A DNA stretch of 64,000 nt, from positions 1-64,000 of the forward strand of contig JAFUQZ010000008.1 of the NCBI GenBank assembly GCA_017472085.1. The letters run 5' to 3'. The notes beneath the pieces are model-generated. The model was not told the DNA's origin and ran no database searches. It worked only from the letters and a program-made list of their open reading frames with translations. The DNA comes from Akkermansia sp. (GTDB lineage: Bacteria > Verrucomicrobiota > Verrucomicrobiia > Verrucomicrobiales > Akkermansiaceae). Positions 15,572-24,737 of the stretch are shown in pieces. Position 1 is the first letter of the stretch, and the number at the start of each line of letters is the position of its first letter. Made by a program: the position numbers and the translations under genes.

Positions 15572-17665
15572 TTATTTTTGCTTCTTCCCGGCATCTGCTT
15601 CCGGCCGAATTCCCCACTGAGGATAAATCACTGTTTTACCCCCGGGCTCCATCGGCTCCATCCATGAATCATCCTTCTGCACCCCCAGCTTTCGCATCAA
15701 ATCCAACCGTTTTTTCAGCCATTTGGCGATTACTTTCGAATCTTTAACCATATCATCATGCCCCATTCGAACCCTGACATCATGACTGACATGGCGGGTC
15801 CGGAAAATGAACAATGTAACAGATTTTCGCATATTGAGCGCGTACTCTGCCAACGACATTCCCTTTTCCTGCTTCCCATCCTCCAGCAGGGCTGCACTCC
15901 ACCGCAACAGATTGTAGTAGTAGTAAAACGGCCAATTGCACGTTCCACGGTATGAATACCCCTCTTGCGGGTAATACCGCCGCATCAATATTTCAGCCTC
16001 CTCATACCGCGCCTGCTGTCCCAGCAAGTTCACCAGCATGATTAGTGTGTATCCCTGGCGGGGATTCGCATGCAATGCCTTTCTCAAAACTGCTTCGGCT
16101 CCGATTCTGGCCCCTCCGTAGTGGGGCAGTTTGAAATAATTATCAGCCACCTCCGTATCAGGATATACATCCATTATCTGCTCCAGTAGTGCCAACCGCT
16201 TTTCGGCAGTATCATCCGCCCCCGGCCTCGACAAATCGTTAAACAACCACTGCTGCTTCCATGCCTCAGAAAGATGCGGATATTGCCAACAGGTAAAGCC
16301 AATAACACCCAAGGCCAACAACGCTAATATTCCCCGCCCGAATTTCCCCTGAATTTTTACCAAGCCAGCACATTTCGATGATTCCAGCGACTCACGTCTG
16401 CCTGATGATGATGCGGTCGACACCGGGGACACCAGAATGCCACAGCAATAGGCACATAATGTTGCAACCGCATACGAGTGCCAATAGGCATCTGTGACAG
16501 CAGCAATGGTATAGGCCCACAAAGTCACCATGGCAACAGCATTAACACCCCGTCGCAATGCTGACACACCATCTGATGCCAAACAGCGCATTCCTTTCAG
16601 AGTATGCAGCAGCAACACCGACAGCATCAGGCCCAAACCAAGAACTCCGTAATCTGCCCACATCTGGAGATACTCATTATGTGCCACATTCGGCGTCGAG
16701 TTACTGCTAAATTTCCCTATTATCTCCCAGTGAGAAGCCATCGTTCCCCATCCCCAGATCGGCCCGGATGTGGCCAGATTCACAACAGGTTTCCAGATAT
16801 CAAAGCGCAAATGAGTTTCGATGTCCGATATCTGTTTCAAGCCGCCGCCTAAAAACACGTTCACAATCTCCACCATCACATATACCGCCAGAACCACCCC
16901 TCCGAACAAGGTAATTTTCCGCACCTTCTCCCGAGAAAACAGTTCCACAACAAACTGCATAACCCATATGACGCAAATCAATACCGGCCCCAGCAAATAC
17001 ACCACTCGCGTCGAGCACAGAAAGGAACTGCCTATCGAAACACATGCAATCAGCACACACAACAGCCGCATTCGCCACGACTTCACCACCCACATGGCAA
17101 TCCCCAGCATGATACTCCCGCCAATCATCTGGAATGCTCCGGCAAAATTTTTATAGGCAAACAAAGTGACATGCTTGCAGCTATAACCGAACAGCCCATA
17201 TTCCGGGCGTCCCACCCACAACATGTTCATCTCCCAGGGGCGTATGAACAAATACAACAGATTCAACACCACCGCCGACAGGATAACCGCAACCTGGAAT
17301 CGTGCATTCCGCGTCTGTGCCCCATATATTCCCGCCACATAAAATACCCCGCAGGAAACAATCAATGAGCTCTCCAGCCACGACTCAACAAGCGAATAAC
17401 TGCAAAGACACCTCGTCAGAAAATAACCACCGATGCCTAACATCAGCCACCCCAACCATGGGATCCGAACAACTCTACCCCCAAAGAGCATCCCGGAAAT
17501 GAAAAGTAACGCCACACCGGAAAGAGCCGGCAGAAAAGGCCACACACTATACGCATTGCTGTCAACCGCCGCCATGGAACAAATCCACACTACAGCAAGC
17601 AGCACCGCAGCAAGACGCCCGGGCCACGTTTCCGTCAGTCGTTTCAACCGAGATTCCTTCTCCAT
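15572..17665 (-). CDS. O-antigen ligase/polymerase-like membrane protein with C-terminal repeat region
   Basis: A 697-aa polytopic protein. From ATG 17665 there are about 10-12 membrane helices up to residue 470. The Wzy_C/WaaL-type loop WGWGTMASHWEIIG...NVAHNEYLQMWADYG...GLGLML is visible in the middle, with the conserved His-Asn-x-x-Leu. After the last helix (about 455-480) a soluble helical region (about 490-690), probably TPR-like, carries AVLRKALHANPRQGYT and EEAEILMRRYYPQEG. It probably joins or polymerises glycans at the periplasmic face. It is divergent from a GT2 gene, which supports an envelope glycan role. Donor and acceptor are unknown. Confidence 0.85.
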   Translation of the reverse strand: MEKESRLKRLTETWPGRLAAVLLAVVWICSMAAVDSNAYSVWPFLPALSGVALLFISGMLFGGRVVRIPWLGWLMLGIGGYFLTRCLCSYSLVESWLESSLIVSCGVFYVAGIYGAQTRNARFQVAVILSAVVLNLLYLFIRPWEMNMLWVGRPEYGLFGYSCKHVTLFAYKNFAGAFQMIGGSIMLGIAMWVVKSWRMRLLCVLIACVSIGSSFLCSTRVVYLLGPVLICVIWVMQFVVELFSREKVRKITLFGGVVLAVYVMVEIVNVFLGGGLKQISDIETHLRFDIWKPVVNLATSGPIWGWGTMASHWEIIGKFSSNSTPNVAHNEYLQMWADYGVLGLGLMLSVLLLHTLKGMRCLASDGVSALRRGVNAVAMVTLWAYTIAAVTDAYWHSYAVATLCAYCCGILVSPVSTASSSGRRESLESSKCAGLVKIQGKFGRGILALLALGVIGFTCWQYPHLSEAWKQQWLFNDLSRPGADDTAEKRLALLEQIMDVYPDTEVADNYFKLPHYGGARIGAEAVLRKALHANPRQGYTLIMLVNLLGQQARYEEAEILMRRYYPQEGYSYRGTCNWPFYYYYNLLRWSAALLEDGKQEKGMSLAEYALNMRKSVTLFIFRTRHVSHDVRVRMGHDDMVKDSKVIAKWLKKRLDLMRKLGVQKDDSWMEPMEPGGKTVIYPQWGIRPEADAGKKQK

Positions 17666-17671
17666 ACAGCC

Positions 17672-17700
17672 ATCATAACAAAGAGGCCTTACACATGCAA
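17672..17700 (-). promoter_or_regulatory. Promoter of the O-antigen ligase-like gene, leaderless
   Basis: TTGCAT (complement at 17695-17700), 17-bp spacer, TATGAT (17672-17677), 6 nt before ATG 17665. Confidence 0.65.
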
Positions 17701-17770
17701 GCCCAACTCCGTCCGCTGCCGCCATTTTCACCGTCACAGCACGTATGCCGGGATTACCTGCGTTTTCTGC

Positions 17771-17798
17771 TTGAAAAAACAGCCACAATCTCCATAAT
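17771..17798 (+). promoter_or_regulatory. Promoter of the GT2 gene, leaderless
   Basis: TTGAAA 17771-17776, 16-bp spacer, CATAAT 17793-17798, then 7 nt to ATG 17806. It favours 17806 over the ATG at 17797, which overlaps the -10 box. Confidence 0.6.
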
Positions 17799-17805
17799 GA
17801 AGGGC

Positions 17806-18747
17806 ATGTGCACCATCTGCGCCATCATTACCTGCACAGAAACGCCGGAATCGGCCATACCCTGTCTGAACAGTCTGCGGGGGCAGACTCGCCGTCCGGA
17901 ACACACCCTTCTGCTGTCGGAAACGAAACTTGCACCGGAGAAGAGGCAAGAGCTCTGCACCGAATACGCCGCCATCGGGCTCACCATCCCCGACACCCAT
18001 GACAAAGCTCACGAAAGCTGCGGATTTTCTCCGGCATTCGACCAGCTGGGGGCAGACTTTGTCTGGATTCTTGACACCTCCTGTATAGCAACACCTGCCG
18101 CACTGGAAAACCTGCTGCAGCCCCCGGCCGCAGCAGAGTGCATCCGCACCGGACTGATGGTAAGCAATGATGCAGACGCCCTGTTGAGTCAACCCGTCAT
18201 CATTGAAACGCGCAAAAACATCTTCGCCCCGTGGAAAAGCATTCTGCAACGGGAAGATTTACCGAACACCGAGCGCATCCCCATCCGCGGCGCCTGGGCA
18301 GGAGCACTCTACCCCCGCTCCGTTTTCAATAAAATCGGAACCCCGAAACAACAGTTCTCCCTCAGCCATACCAATGATGAATATGCGTGGAAAGCCAAGA
18401 TGCAGGGCATCCGTTTTGAGCTCATCAAAGCCGCCGTCATCCAGCATCCGCCTTTCTCTGCCCAACTGATTCACTACAGCATAGCGGGTCGCTCCTTTTT
18501 CTACGAACCCGGCCTTTCCACGGAACAACGCTACTATAAAATCCGCAACTGGGCCTGGATTCAGAGACTCCGAAAACCCGGCAAACCGCTTGCACGTCTT
18601 GCTTTCTGCGGCCTTTACATCATTCTGGCACTCAATGCTATGTTACGGTGCGGAGAATGGCATATACGCGATGTATACACCCTCTTCCGTGCCCTTCACA
18701 ATGGCTTCTACGGCAAACTCTGCCCCTATTCAACGCGAAAAAATTAA
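17806..18747 (+). CDS. Glycosyltransferase family 2, rhamnosyl/galactofuranosyl-like
   Basis: A 313-aa GT-A fold transferase. The start MCTICAIITCTETPES gives the usual N-terminal strand of a GT2. The acceptor-side segment RGAWAGALYPRSVFNKIG and TNDEYAWKAKMQGIRF match the second half of GT2 rhamnosyl/galactofuranosyltransferases, which carry an (N/D)DEY catalytic segment. The metal-binding D-x-D position reads WILDTSC instead of the usual WxLDDD, so the metal site is altered. The C-terminus has a hydrophobic helix (about 255-280, LARLAFCGLYIILALNAML). It is divergent from the O-antigen-ligase-like gene and probably works in the same glycan pathway. Confidence 0.82.
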   Translation: MCTICAIITCTETPESAIPCLNSLRGQTRRPEHTLLLSETKLAPEKRQELCTEYAAIGLTIPDTHDKAHESCGFSPAFDQLGADFVWILDTSCIATPAALENLLQPPAAAECIRTGLMVSNDADALLSQPVIIETRKNIFAPWKSILQREDLPNTERIPIRGAWAGALYPRSVFNKIGTPKQQFSLSHTNDEYAWKAKMQGIRFELIKAAVIQHPPFSAQLIHYSIAGRSFFYEPGLSTEQRYYKIRNWAWIQRLRKPGKPLARLAFCGLYIILALNAMLRCGEWHIRDVYTLFRALHNGFYGKLCPYSTRKN

Positions 18748-18766
18748 CATTGTGCGCAAATTTGTC

Positions 18767-18794
18767 TTTACAAATAAAAATAAGCCGCTATAAT
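18767..18794 (+). promoter_or_regulatory. Promoter of the bL36 gene
   Basis: TTTACA 18767-18772, 16-bp spacer, TATAAT 18789-18794. Unlike many neighbours this gene has a normal leader of about 48 nt. Confidence 0.75.
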
Positions 18795-18848
18795 GCGTGC
18801 CCCGACGCGTAAAAGCTTCTCAACAACATTTAACAGTATCACAGTAAC

Positions 18849-19013
18849 ATGAAAGTTCTTTCCTCACTCGCATCCGTGAAGCGCCGCCACGCTGACTGCC
18901 AGATCGTGAAGCGCAAGGGCACGCTCTATGTCATCTGCAAGAGCAACCCCAAGTTCAAGGCTCGTCAGGGTGCCACTGCCGGCACGCGCCTCAGCAAGAA
19001 GGGCGTTAAGTAA
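18849..19013 (+). CDS. rpmJ: Ribosomal protein bL36
   Basis: A 54-aa 50S subunit protein, too short for most ORF cut-offs. The order [37 protein letters not shown] is the bL36 signature. The protein is 54 aa instead of 37-38, with an 8-residue N-terminal spread and a basic tail TRLSKKGVK. Of the four zinc ligands of the C+ form, the first Cys is His and the last His is Phe, so only C17 and C30 remain and zinc is probably not bound. It is monocistronic with its own promoter and terminator. Confidence 0.92.
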   Translation: MKVLSSLASVKRRHADCQIVKRKGTLYVICKSNPKFKARQGATAGTRLSKKGVK

Positions 19014-19052
19014 GATTATCCCCGACCCGCCTCTGCGGGTTTCATGAGAAGG

Positions 19053-19085
19053 AGACCGGTGTTATTTCACCCCGGTCTTTTTTTC
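19053..19085 (+). terminator. Terminator of the bL36 gene
   Basis: GACCGG/CCGGTC stem with a loop of about 12 nt (19054-19077), followed by eight T. Confidence 0.8.
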
Positions 19086-19098
19086 GTTCACACCTACC

Positions 19099-20229
19099 AT
19101 GCAACAGACCGTCCAAAGCCACATCTTCCCGCTGGGGGATTTTACCTTCCGCTGCGGGGAAACCCTGCCTGACATCCGGCTGGCATACGAGACCTACGGC
19201 ACGCTCAACGAAGAAAAGAGCAACGCCATCCTGCTCTTCCACGCGCTCACCGGCAGTCACCACGCCCACGGCTACAACGACAACCTGCCGGAGGCCGGCA
19301 CATTCTGGCAACCGGAAAACCACCAGGGGTGGTGGGATCGCATGATAGGCCCCGGCAAACCGCTGGATACCGACCGATACTTCATCATCTGCGCCAACTA
19401 CCTGGGAAGCTGCTATGGCAGCAGCGGCCCCACCCAGACAGCCCCGGACGGCGAACCCTGGGGCAGCCGATTCCCGCTGACAGACGGCAACGACCAGGCC
19501 CGGGCTCAGATTCAGCTCATGAACCACTTCGGCATTGACAGATTTGCCATTGTGGCACCCAGCCTCGGCGGCATGCTGGCCCTCACCCTGGCAGCTCTAT
19601 ACCCGGAGCGCGTCCGCAGCATGGTCATTATAGGTGCAGCCCATCGCCCGGCCATCAACCACAAGCTGGAGTTCTTCGAACAAGTGCTGGCCATCGAACT
19701 CGACCCCGCCTACCGCGCCGGCCGCTACCCATTGAGCGACCCTCCCAACCGCGGTCTGGCACTCGCCCGCATCATCAGCCACAAGCTCTTCGTCTATCAG
19801 GACGGATTGGAGAAACGCGCCCGCAAAGGCATCTGCGACAGCAAGGGAATGCTCACCTGGTATCAACCCATCCGCAACACGGAAAGCTACATGCTGCACC
19901 AGGGAACCAAGTTCGCCAGGCGCTTTGATGCCAACGCCTACATCCGCATTGTCAACCTGTGGGCAGGCTATGACCTGCCCGCCTTCACCGGCATGGCGGA
20001 TACAGACGAAGTATTCCGGCTGTATGCACAGCACAACATCCGCTTCCTGCTCTTCTCCATCGACACGGATTATTGCTTCACAGCAGATGCCATTGAGGAA
20101 TTTCATCAGGAACTCACCCGCAACGGCGTCAGCTCCGTTCACACACGTATCCGCTCCGAAAAAGGCCATGACTCATTCCTGCTGGAGCCGGACTTATACG
20201 CTGAAGGACTCGCGGAATACCTGAAATAA
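19099..20229 (+). CDS. metX: Homoserine O-acyltransferase
   Basis: Activates homoserine for methionine synthesis by O-acylation from an acyl-CoA. The 376-aa alpha/beta-hydrolase shows the MetX order: IRLAYETYGTLNEEKSNAIL, FHALTGSHHA, NYLGSCYGSSGP, the nucleophile elbow APSLGGMLAL (Ser about 155), the acid in the DTDYCF region (about 318) and the catalytic His in KGHDSFLLE (about 355). Acetyl versus succinyl specificity is not settled by inspection. It begins only 14 nt after the bL36 terminator T-run; no clear promoter is seen. Confidence 0.93.
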   Translation: MQQTVQSHIFPLGDFTFRCGETLPDIRLAYETYGTLNEEKSNAILLFHALTGSHHAHGYNDNLPEAGTFWQPENHQGWWDRMIGPGKPLDTDRYFIICANYLGSCYGSSGPTQTAPDGEPWGSRFPLTDGNDQARAQIQLMNHFGIDRFAIVAPSLGGMLALTLAALYPERVRSMVIIGAAHRPAINHKLEFFEQVLAIELDPAYRAGRYPLSDPPNRGLALARIISHKLFVYQDGLEKRARKGICDSKGMLTWYQPIRNTESYMLHQGTKFARRFDANAYIRIVNLWAGYDLPAFTGMADTDEVFRLYAQHNIRFLLFSIDTDYCFTADAIEEFHQELTRNGVSSVHTRIRSEKGHDSFLLEPDLYAEGLAEYLK

Positions 20230-20271
20230 GCAGCAGGCAAGAACTTTTTTCACCTGCGGACATTTTGCGGC

Positions 20272-20300
20272 TTGCAAGCGCGCAGAAGAGGTGGTATATT
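20272..20300 (+). promoter_or_regulatory. Promoter of the pseudopilin gene
   Basis: TTGCAA 20272-20277, 17-bp spacer, TATATT 20295-20300. An ATG at 20302 is too close to the -10 box, so the ATG at 20329 with a leader of about 22 nt is preferred. Confidence 0.65.
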
Positions 20301-20328
20301 CATGGGGTCAATAAACTTTAGACAATCC

Positions 20329-21108
20329 ATGAAAGTATCCGCACTCCAGAAAAACCGCAAGGGTGGTTTCACCCTCATTGAGCTCATGGTGGTGATTGCC
20401 ATTCTGGCAGCTCTTGCCTCCATTGGTTATGGTCCCATCATCGACCACATGAACGACGGCGACCGCCAGAAGGCCAGCTCCAACCTCAAGTCGATGTACA
20501 CCATCCTGCAGCAGTTCAGAACTGACCACAATAACTACCCCTGCGACACGACCGCAGAGGAGATTATAGAAAGCAACCCCGAGCTCGGCTTCGGCTCGGT
20601 GACCGGCAGCACCTCCAACGATTACCTCCGCCAGGTGTTCTACGACAGCCAGAAGAACAAGTCGGAGAAACCCTTCTTTGCCAAGCTGAATGTCGCAGGT
20701 AAGAGCATCGCCCAGGAAGGTGACGAGAAGCGCGCCAAGGGTCAGGCTCTGCAGCGCGGCGAAAACGCCATGGGTTACATCCTGCGCAAGAACCCGGATG
20801 ATCCCAACATGAAGCTGGCCGTGATTGACACAACCGCTCCGCTGGCCATCTGCGGCGTCTATCCCTCTGCCACCCCGTATGCCGGCAATGAACTGGCATT
20901 CGACATGTCCTCTTTCCGCGGTCATGCGTTCCTTCTCTCTGTTGACGGTTCCGTGAAGGATCTCGAAAAGAACCTGAAGAAAGATGACAACAACAGCGAA
21001 AAGGGCATCTACGTTGACAAGCAGAAGAACCCCAGCTCCATCTTCCCCGAGGATGACAACGGCAACGATACAGCTGCCAACTATATCGTCCTCACCCCGG
21101 ATCTGTAA
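20329..21108 (+). CDS. Type II secretion/type IV pilin-like pseudopilin
   Basis: A 259-aa prepilin-type protein. After a short basic leader (MKVSALQKNRKGG) the class III signal GGFTLIELMVVIAILAALAS provides the cleavage Gly, methylated Phe and the Glu at +5, followed by the long N-terminal helix (SSNLKSMYTILQQFRTDHN). The C-terminal domain has the Verrucomicrobiota/Planctomycetota look, with ICGVYPSATPYAGNE and a final DDNGNDTAANY acidic stretch that could bind calcium. No secretion genes are adjacent, so its machine lies elsewhere. Confidence 0.88.
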   Translation: MKVSALQKNRKGGFTLIELMVVIAILAALASIGYGPIIDHMNDGDRQKASSNLKSMYTILQQFRTDHNNYPCDTTAEEIIESNPELGFGSVTGSTSNDYLRQVFYDSQKNKSEKPFFAKLNVAGKSIAQEGDEKRAKGQALQRGENAMGYILRKNPDDPNMKLAVIDTTAPLAICGVYPSATPYAGNELAFDMSSFRGHAFLLSVDGSVKDLEKNLKKDDNNSEKGIYVDKQKNPSSIFPEDDNGNDTAANYIVLTPDL

Positions 21109-21131
21109 AGCTCCGCACCTGACGTGATTTC

Positions 21132-21170
21132 AAAAACCCCGCATTCCCACTCAGGAATGCGGGGTTTTTA
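21132..21170. terminator. Bidirectional terminator
   Basis: AAAAACCCCGCATTCC/GGAATGCGGGGTTTTT with a 6-nt loop. It serves both the pseudopilin gene (+) and ispH (-), whose stop lies about 20 bp away. Confidence 0.88.
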
Positions 21171-21192
21171 GTAACAAAACAAAGCGAGACGT

Positions 21193-22392
21193 TCAGAGCG
21201 CAAGGCAGTCGCGCATCTCTATCAGACGGCAGATGACATCTTCTATCACGTTGGCCGGACAGGAGGCACCGGCGGTGACCCCGACGCGAAGCGTGCGAGC
21301 CTTATCACTCACCGCCTCCGGGAAAGGCTGCTGGACCTCCTGCTTGAGATTCAAATCAAAACAGCGCACACAGGCAAGACTCTCCAGACAATCCGCTGCC
21401 TTGACAAAGAAAGTCGGCACCTTACGCGCGGCAATATGAGCCAGGTGCGTGGTATTGGAGCTGTTGTACCCGCCGATGATGAGCATGACATCCAACGGCT
21501 CTTCCAACAACTCAAAGAGCGCATTCTGCCTGTCCTGCGTAGCACCGCAAATGGTGTCAAACATGTGGAAGCGCTCATCATTCCCATCGCGAGCCACCAC
21601 GGCAGCTTTCAGCAATGACTGAATATGTGCCGTTTCGCTCTTGAGCATGGTCGTCTGATTCGCTATACCTATCGTCTGCAGATGCACATCCGGGTCAAAC
21701 CCGGGGGAACAGGCGTGTGAAAAATGTGCCAGGAATGCCGCCTTATCCCCCCTGCCCTGAATGTAATCTGCCACGATCTGAGCATCGGCCTCGTCAAAAA
21801 CGACCACAAAATTACCCTTTTCATCTGCACCGCGCGACTGCGATGCCGTGGCCAGGCTTTCCTCATGACGAGCCTTGCCGTGAATGATGCTGGTAATCCC
21901 GGCAGCAGCGTAGGTTTTCACCCGCTGCCAGACTTTGATGACATTGCCACAGGTACTGTCCACCAGCACCACTCCTTTTTCATCCAGCAGTCGCCGCATG
22001 GGAATGGTCACTCCGAATGCGGGCATGATAACCACATCCTCCGGCAGCAAAGAATCATACTCCGGCGCATCCAGCCGCCAAGGGAGATGCCGCAGGCCCA
22101 TCTCATCGAGACGGGCATTCACCTCCGGATTATGGATAATCTCACCGATAAGCCAGATACGCCGCTCCGGGAACATGCGACAGGTAGCGTAAGCTATCTC
22201 GATGGCGCGTTTCACGCCATCGCAGAAACCGAAAGCGGAGGCCAGCCGCAGATGCAGTCCCGGCAGCTCCAGCACCCCGCCATCGGCGCGAATCTGGTCC
22301 ACCAGTTCACTCTGGTAGCGCCGCACATCCTCCCGCACCTGAGACATGACCTCAGGACGGCGTACATTGACCAAACGACCTTTAGATGCCAT
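21193..22392 (-). CDS. ispH: 4-hydroxy-3-methylbut-2-enyl diphosphate reductase
   Basis: Last step of the MEP isoprenoid pathway, an iron-sulfur reductase making IPP and DMAPP. The 399-aa protein has the three cluster cysteines in FGFCDGVKRA (about 56), DSTCGNVIKVW and AGASCPANVIED, plus GEIIHNPEVN and the GGYNSSNTTHLAHI substrate loop. It is longer than E. coli IspH (316 aa), like the plant/cyanobacterial-type enzymes, with a 45-residue N-terminal extension and an insert. ATG 22392 lies just past the stop of the upstream acyl-activating gene, so the two are co-translated. Confidence 0.93.
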   Translation of the reverse strand: MASKGRLVNVRRPEVMSQVREDVRRYQSELVDQIRADGGVLELPGLHLRLASAFGFCDGVKRAIEIAYATCRMFPERRIWLIGEIIHNPEVNARLDEMGLRHLPWRLDAPEYDSLLPEDVVIMPAFGVTIPMRRLLDEKGVVLVDSTCGNVIKVWQRVKTYAAAGITSIIHGKARHEESLATASQSRGADEKGNFVVVFDEADAQIVADYIQGRGDKAAFLAHFSHACSPGFDPDVHLQTIGIANQTTMLKSETAHIQSLLKAAVVARDGNDERFHMFDTICGATQDRQNALFELLEEPLDVMLIIGGYNSSNTTHLAHIAARKVPTFFVKAADCLESLACVRCFDLNLKQEVQQPFPEAVSDKARTLRVGVTAGASCPANVIEDVICRLIEMRDCLAL

Positions 22393-22394
22393 TA

Positions 22395-24572
22395 TCAATC
22401 CACCTTGATATTCAATGCTTCATACGCCAGCATCTGGCAGCCGCGCAAATCCATCTTGCCGGTGGGCAACACCGGGATGGCTTCCACCGGGATAATCTCA
22501 CGCGGACACCACAGGCGCGGCAGCCCCTGCTCCACCATGTGCGCACGAATAGCATCCAGCGCATCGGAAAGCTTCGAATGATGCACCGCAGAGAGCAGCA
22601 CCAATGCCTCGCCTTTCTGCGCATCCGGCACCCCCATCACCGCCACGGCACGCCCGGTAAAGCCCTCCGGCACGGTGACGAATTCTTCTATCGCCTGCTC
22701 CACCACCTCGTGCGGTACCATCTCACCGGCCACCTTGGAGAAGCGGGAGCGGCGGCCGCCCAGCGTCAGGAAGCAGTTCAGGTTCACGCTACCCAGATCG
22801 CCCGTCTTGAACCAGCCGTCGCGGAAAATCTCGGCATTCAAATCGTCTCGCCCGATATAGCCCTTGAACACGTTTGCCCCCTTGAACCATATCATGCCGC
22901 GCTCAGAGAGAGGCAGTTCCTTATCATCATCGTCCGGGTCGGTAATCTTTACCGCCAGCCCGGGAACCACGTGGCCGATGGAACCGGGCAGGTAGCTGGA
23001 AACATACCAGGGCTGCTCCGGCGTGGGGCCGACCTCATCCAGATTTGCCCCGCAGACGGGAGCCGTCTCTGTCAGGCCATAGCCCTCAGATACCCGGGCA
23101 TTGCACTTCTCCATGAACTCATCCACCAGACACTGCTGCAGCTTTTCTGCACCTGTCACAAAATACTGCACGCTGTCATAGTTGGTCGGCGTGGCGCGGC
23201 GAAGCATACCGCGGGCAAAGGTGGGAGTCGTCACCACCAGCGAGCATTTGTATTTTTCAATCAATTCATTGATTCGCTTGGCATCCAGCGGCGACGGATA
23301 AGTGACCATGCCATAGCCATATACCGGCGGCAGCATCGTGGTCACGTTCAGACCGAAACTGTGGAAAATGGGCAGACTGGCCAGGAAAGCAGAACCAATC
23401 GGCGGATTCACCTTGCTGAGCAGCTGAGCCATGTTGGCCACCAGCATACGGTGGGTCATGCTCACCCCCTTGGGCTCGCCGGAGGATCCGGAGGTGAAGA
23501 GCAGCGCAGCCTCATCATCCCCCTTGCGCTTATCGATATCGAACAGTTTGGCAATCAGCGGCATGGGTGCCACCTTGGCCACACCCACCCAGTAGGCAAT
23601 CTTCGGCATACCGATTCCCTTGAGCGTCTTATCCAGATGGATAATCTGATCATTTTTCGGCCAGGGGAACTGGGGCAGCTTGCTCATGAACGCGCGGGCG
23701 GTAATGAACTGTTTGATGCCGCTCTGGCGCACAATGGCAGCAAAGGCGGCATCAGATGAGGTGTAGTTGATGTTCACCGGCACGATTCCTGCCAGCAGAC
23801 AGGCATAGTTCGTCAGCACGCCGCCTTTCCCGGGCGGCAGAATGACACCCACGCGCGGCTCGGTCACATTCTTCTTCAGCCAGCGGGCAAACGCCATCGC
23901 CACACCCAGCAATTTACCGTAGGGAAGCCGCGTCTCGTCCATCCCATCTATCAACTCTACATCAGAGTATTTTCTCAGGCCCTCCACAATGAGACGAGTG
24001 AGAGACTTATTGAGCAGAGGCAACTCATCAAACGCCTCGGCAGAGGCCTCCATCCAGGCCTGCAAAAGCCGCTCCCCCGTCTGCGGGCCGGAGGCCAGTT
24101 TGGGCAGAATCCGCACTACGGCGCGGTCATAATTGCTCTCCGAGGTGAAAGTCTGGCGAACATCATCACGGTAGAACCCCACGAAAATCGGCACCGGGGC
24201 AATGTGCAAGGCGGCCAGATGCATCATGAACGGCATGGGCACATCGGAAAGGCAGCCCAACGCCTGATTCGGGCGACCGGGCACATACAGAATATCCAGT
24301 CCACGTTGCAACACCTCCAGCAAACGCTCACGCAGCGTGCGGCTGTCGCTCTTGCGGAAATTAAAGCTCAGCACCTCTGAACCGGTCGCCTTTATCTTCT
24401 TCATGAGCGGTTCCTGCGGCAGAAACGAATCTTCCACCAGGAAAGCAAGATTCTCGGCTCCACCCATCACCTTGATAACAGCCTGCAAGGCCTGAACATC
24501 CAGACGATTCGGGATATAAATAGACGGTTGGGCGCAGCGTTCCTCTGCCCCGCAAATGCGTACAGTTGCCAT
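22395..24572 (-). CDS. Acyl-ACP synthetase / Aas-like protein with degenerate acyltransferase domain
   Basis: A 725-aa two-domain protein. The C-terminal two thirds (about 215-720) are an ANL adenylating domain: LLFTSGSSGEPKGVSMTH (about 372-389), SEGYGLTETAP, FKTGDLG and the terminal PTGKMDLR lysine. It activates a fatty acid for transfer to ACP or CoA. The N-terminal 210 residues correspond in position to the PlsC-like domain of Aas, with VEDSFLPQEPLMKK and LYVPGRP, but the catalytic H-x4-D motif is missing, so transacylation is doubtful. Its promoter is of the leaderless type. It overlaps the start of ispH, linking lipid and isoprenoid genes. Confidence 0.85.
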   Translation of the reverse strand: MATVRICGAEERCAQPSIYIPNRLDVQALQAVIKVMGGAENLAFLVEDSFLPQEPLMKKIKATGSEVLSFNFRKSDSRTLRERLLEVLQRGLDILYVPGRPNQALGCLSDVPMPFMMHLAALHIAPVPIFVGFYRDDVRQTFTSESNYDRAVVRILPKLASGPQTGERLLQAWMEASAEAFDELPLLNKSLTRLIVEGLRKYSDVELIDGMDETRLPYGKLLGVAMAFARWLKKNVTEPRVGVILPPGKGGVLTNYACLLAGIVPVNINYTSSDAAFAAIVRQSGIKQFITARAFMSKLPQFPWPKNDQIIHLDKTLKGIGMPKIAYWVGVAKVAPMPLIAKLFDIDKRKGDDEAALLFTSGSSGEPKGVSMTHRMLVANMAQLLSKVNPPIGSAFLASLPIFHSFGLNVTTMLPPVYGYGMVTYPSPLDAKRINELIEKYKCSLVVTTPTFARGMLRRATPTNYDSVQYFVTGAEKLQQCLVDEFMEKCNARVSEGYGLTETAPVCGANLDEVGPTPEQPWYVSSYLPGSIGHVVPGLAVKITDPDDDDKELPLSERGMIWFKGANVFKGYIGRDDLNAEIFRDGWFKTGDLGSVNLNCFLTLGGRRSRFSKVAGEMVPHEVVEQAIEEFVTVPEGFTGRAVAVMGVPDAQKGEALVLLSAVHHSKLSDALDAIRAHMVEQGLPRLWCPREIIPVEAIPVLPTGKMDLRGCQMLAYEALNIKVD

Positions 24573-24581
24573 AACGTTGGT

Positions 24582-24609
24582 ATTATAGCATACTCTATGT
24601 TATTGTCAA
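24582..24609 (-). promoter_or_regulatory. Promoter of the acyl-ACP synthetase/ispH operon, leaderless
   Basis: Perfect TTGACA (complement at 24604-24609), 16-bp spacer, perfect TATAAT (24582-24587), 9 nt before ATG 24572. Confidence 0.88.
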
Positions 24610-24701
24610 CAATCAATGAACTTATCCACAGAGCCCCATACACTTTTCCGCATTCGCGGCGGTTCAGGCACACCGAAAATACGTCATTTCCCCGAAAACA
24701 C

Positions 24702-24730
24702 TTGATTTACCGAGCTCCGGCAAGTAAAAT
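24702..24730 (+). promoter_or_regulatory. glnS promoter, leaderless
   Basis: TTGATT 24702-24707, 17-bp spacer, TAAAAT 24725-24730, 7 nt before ATG 24738. It excludes the upstream in-frame extension to 24528. Confidence 0.8.
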
Positions 24731-24737
24731 CACGCGC

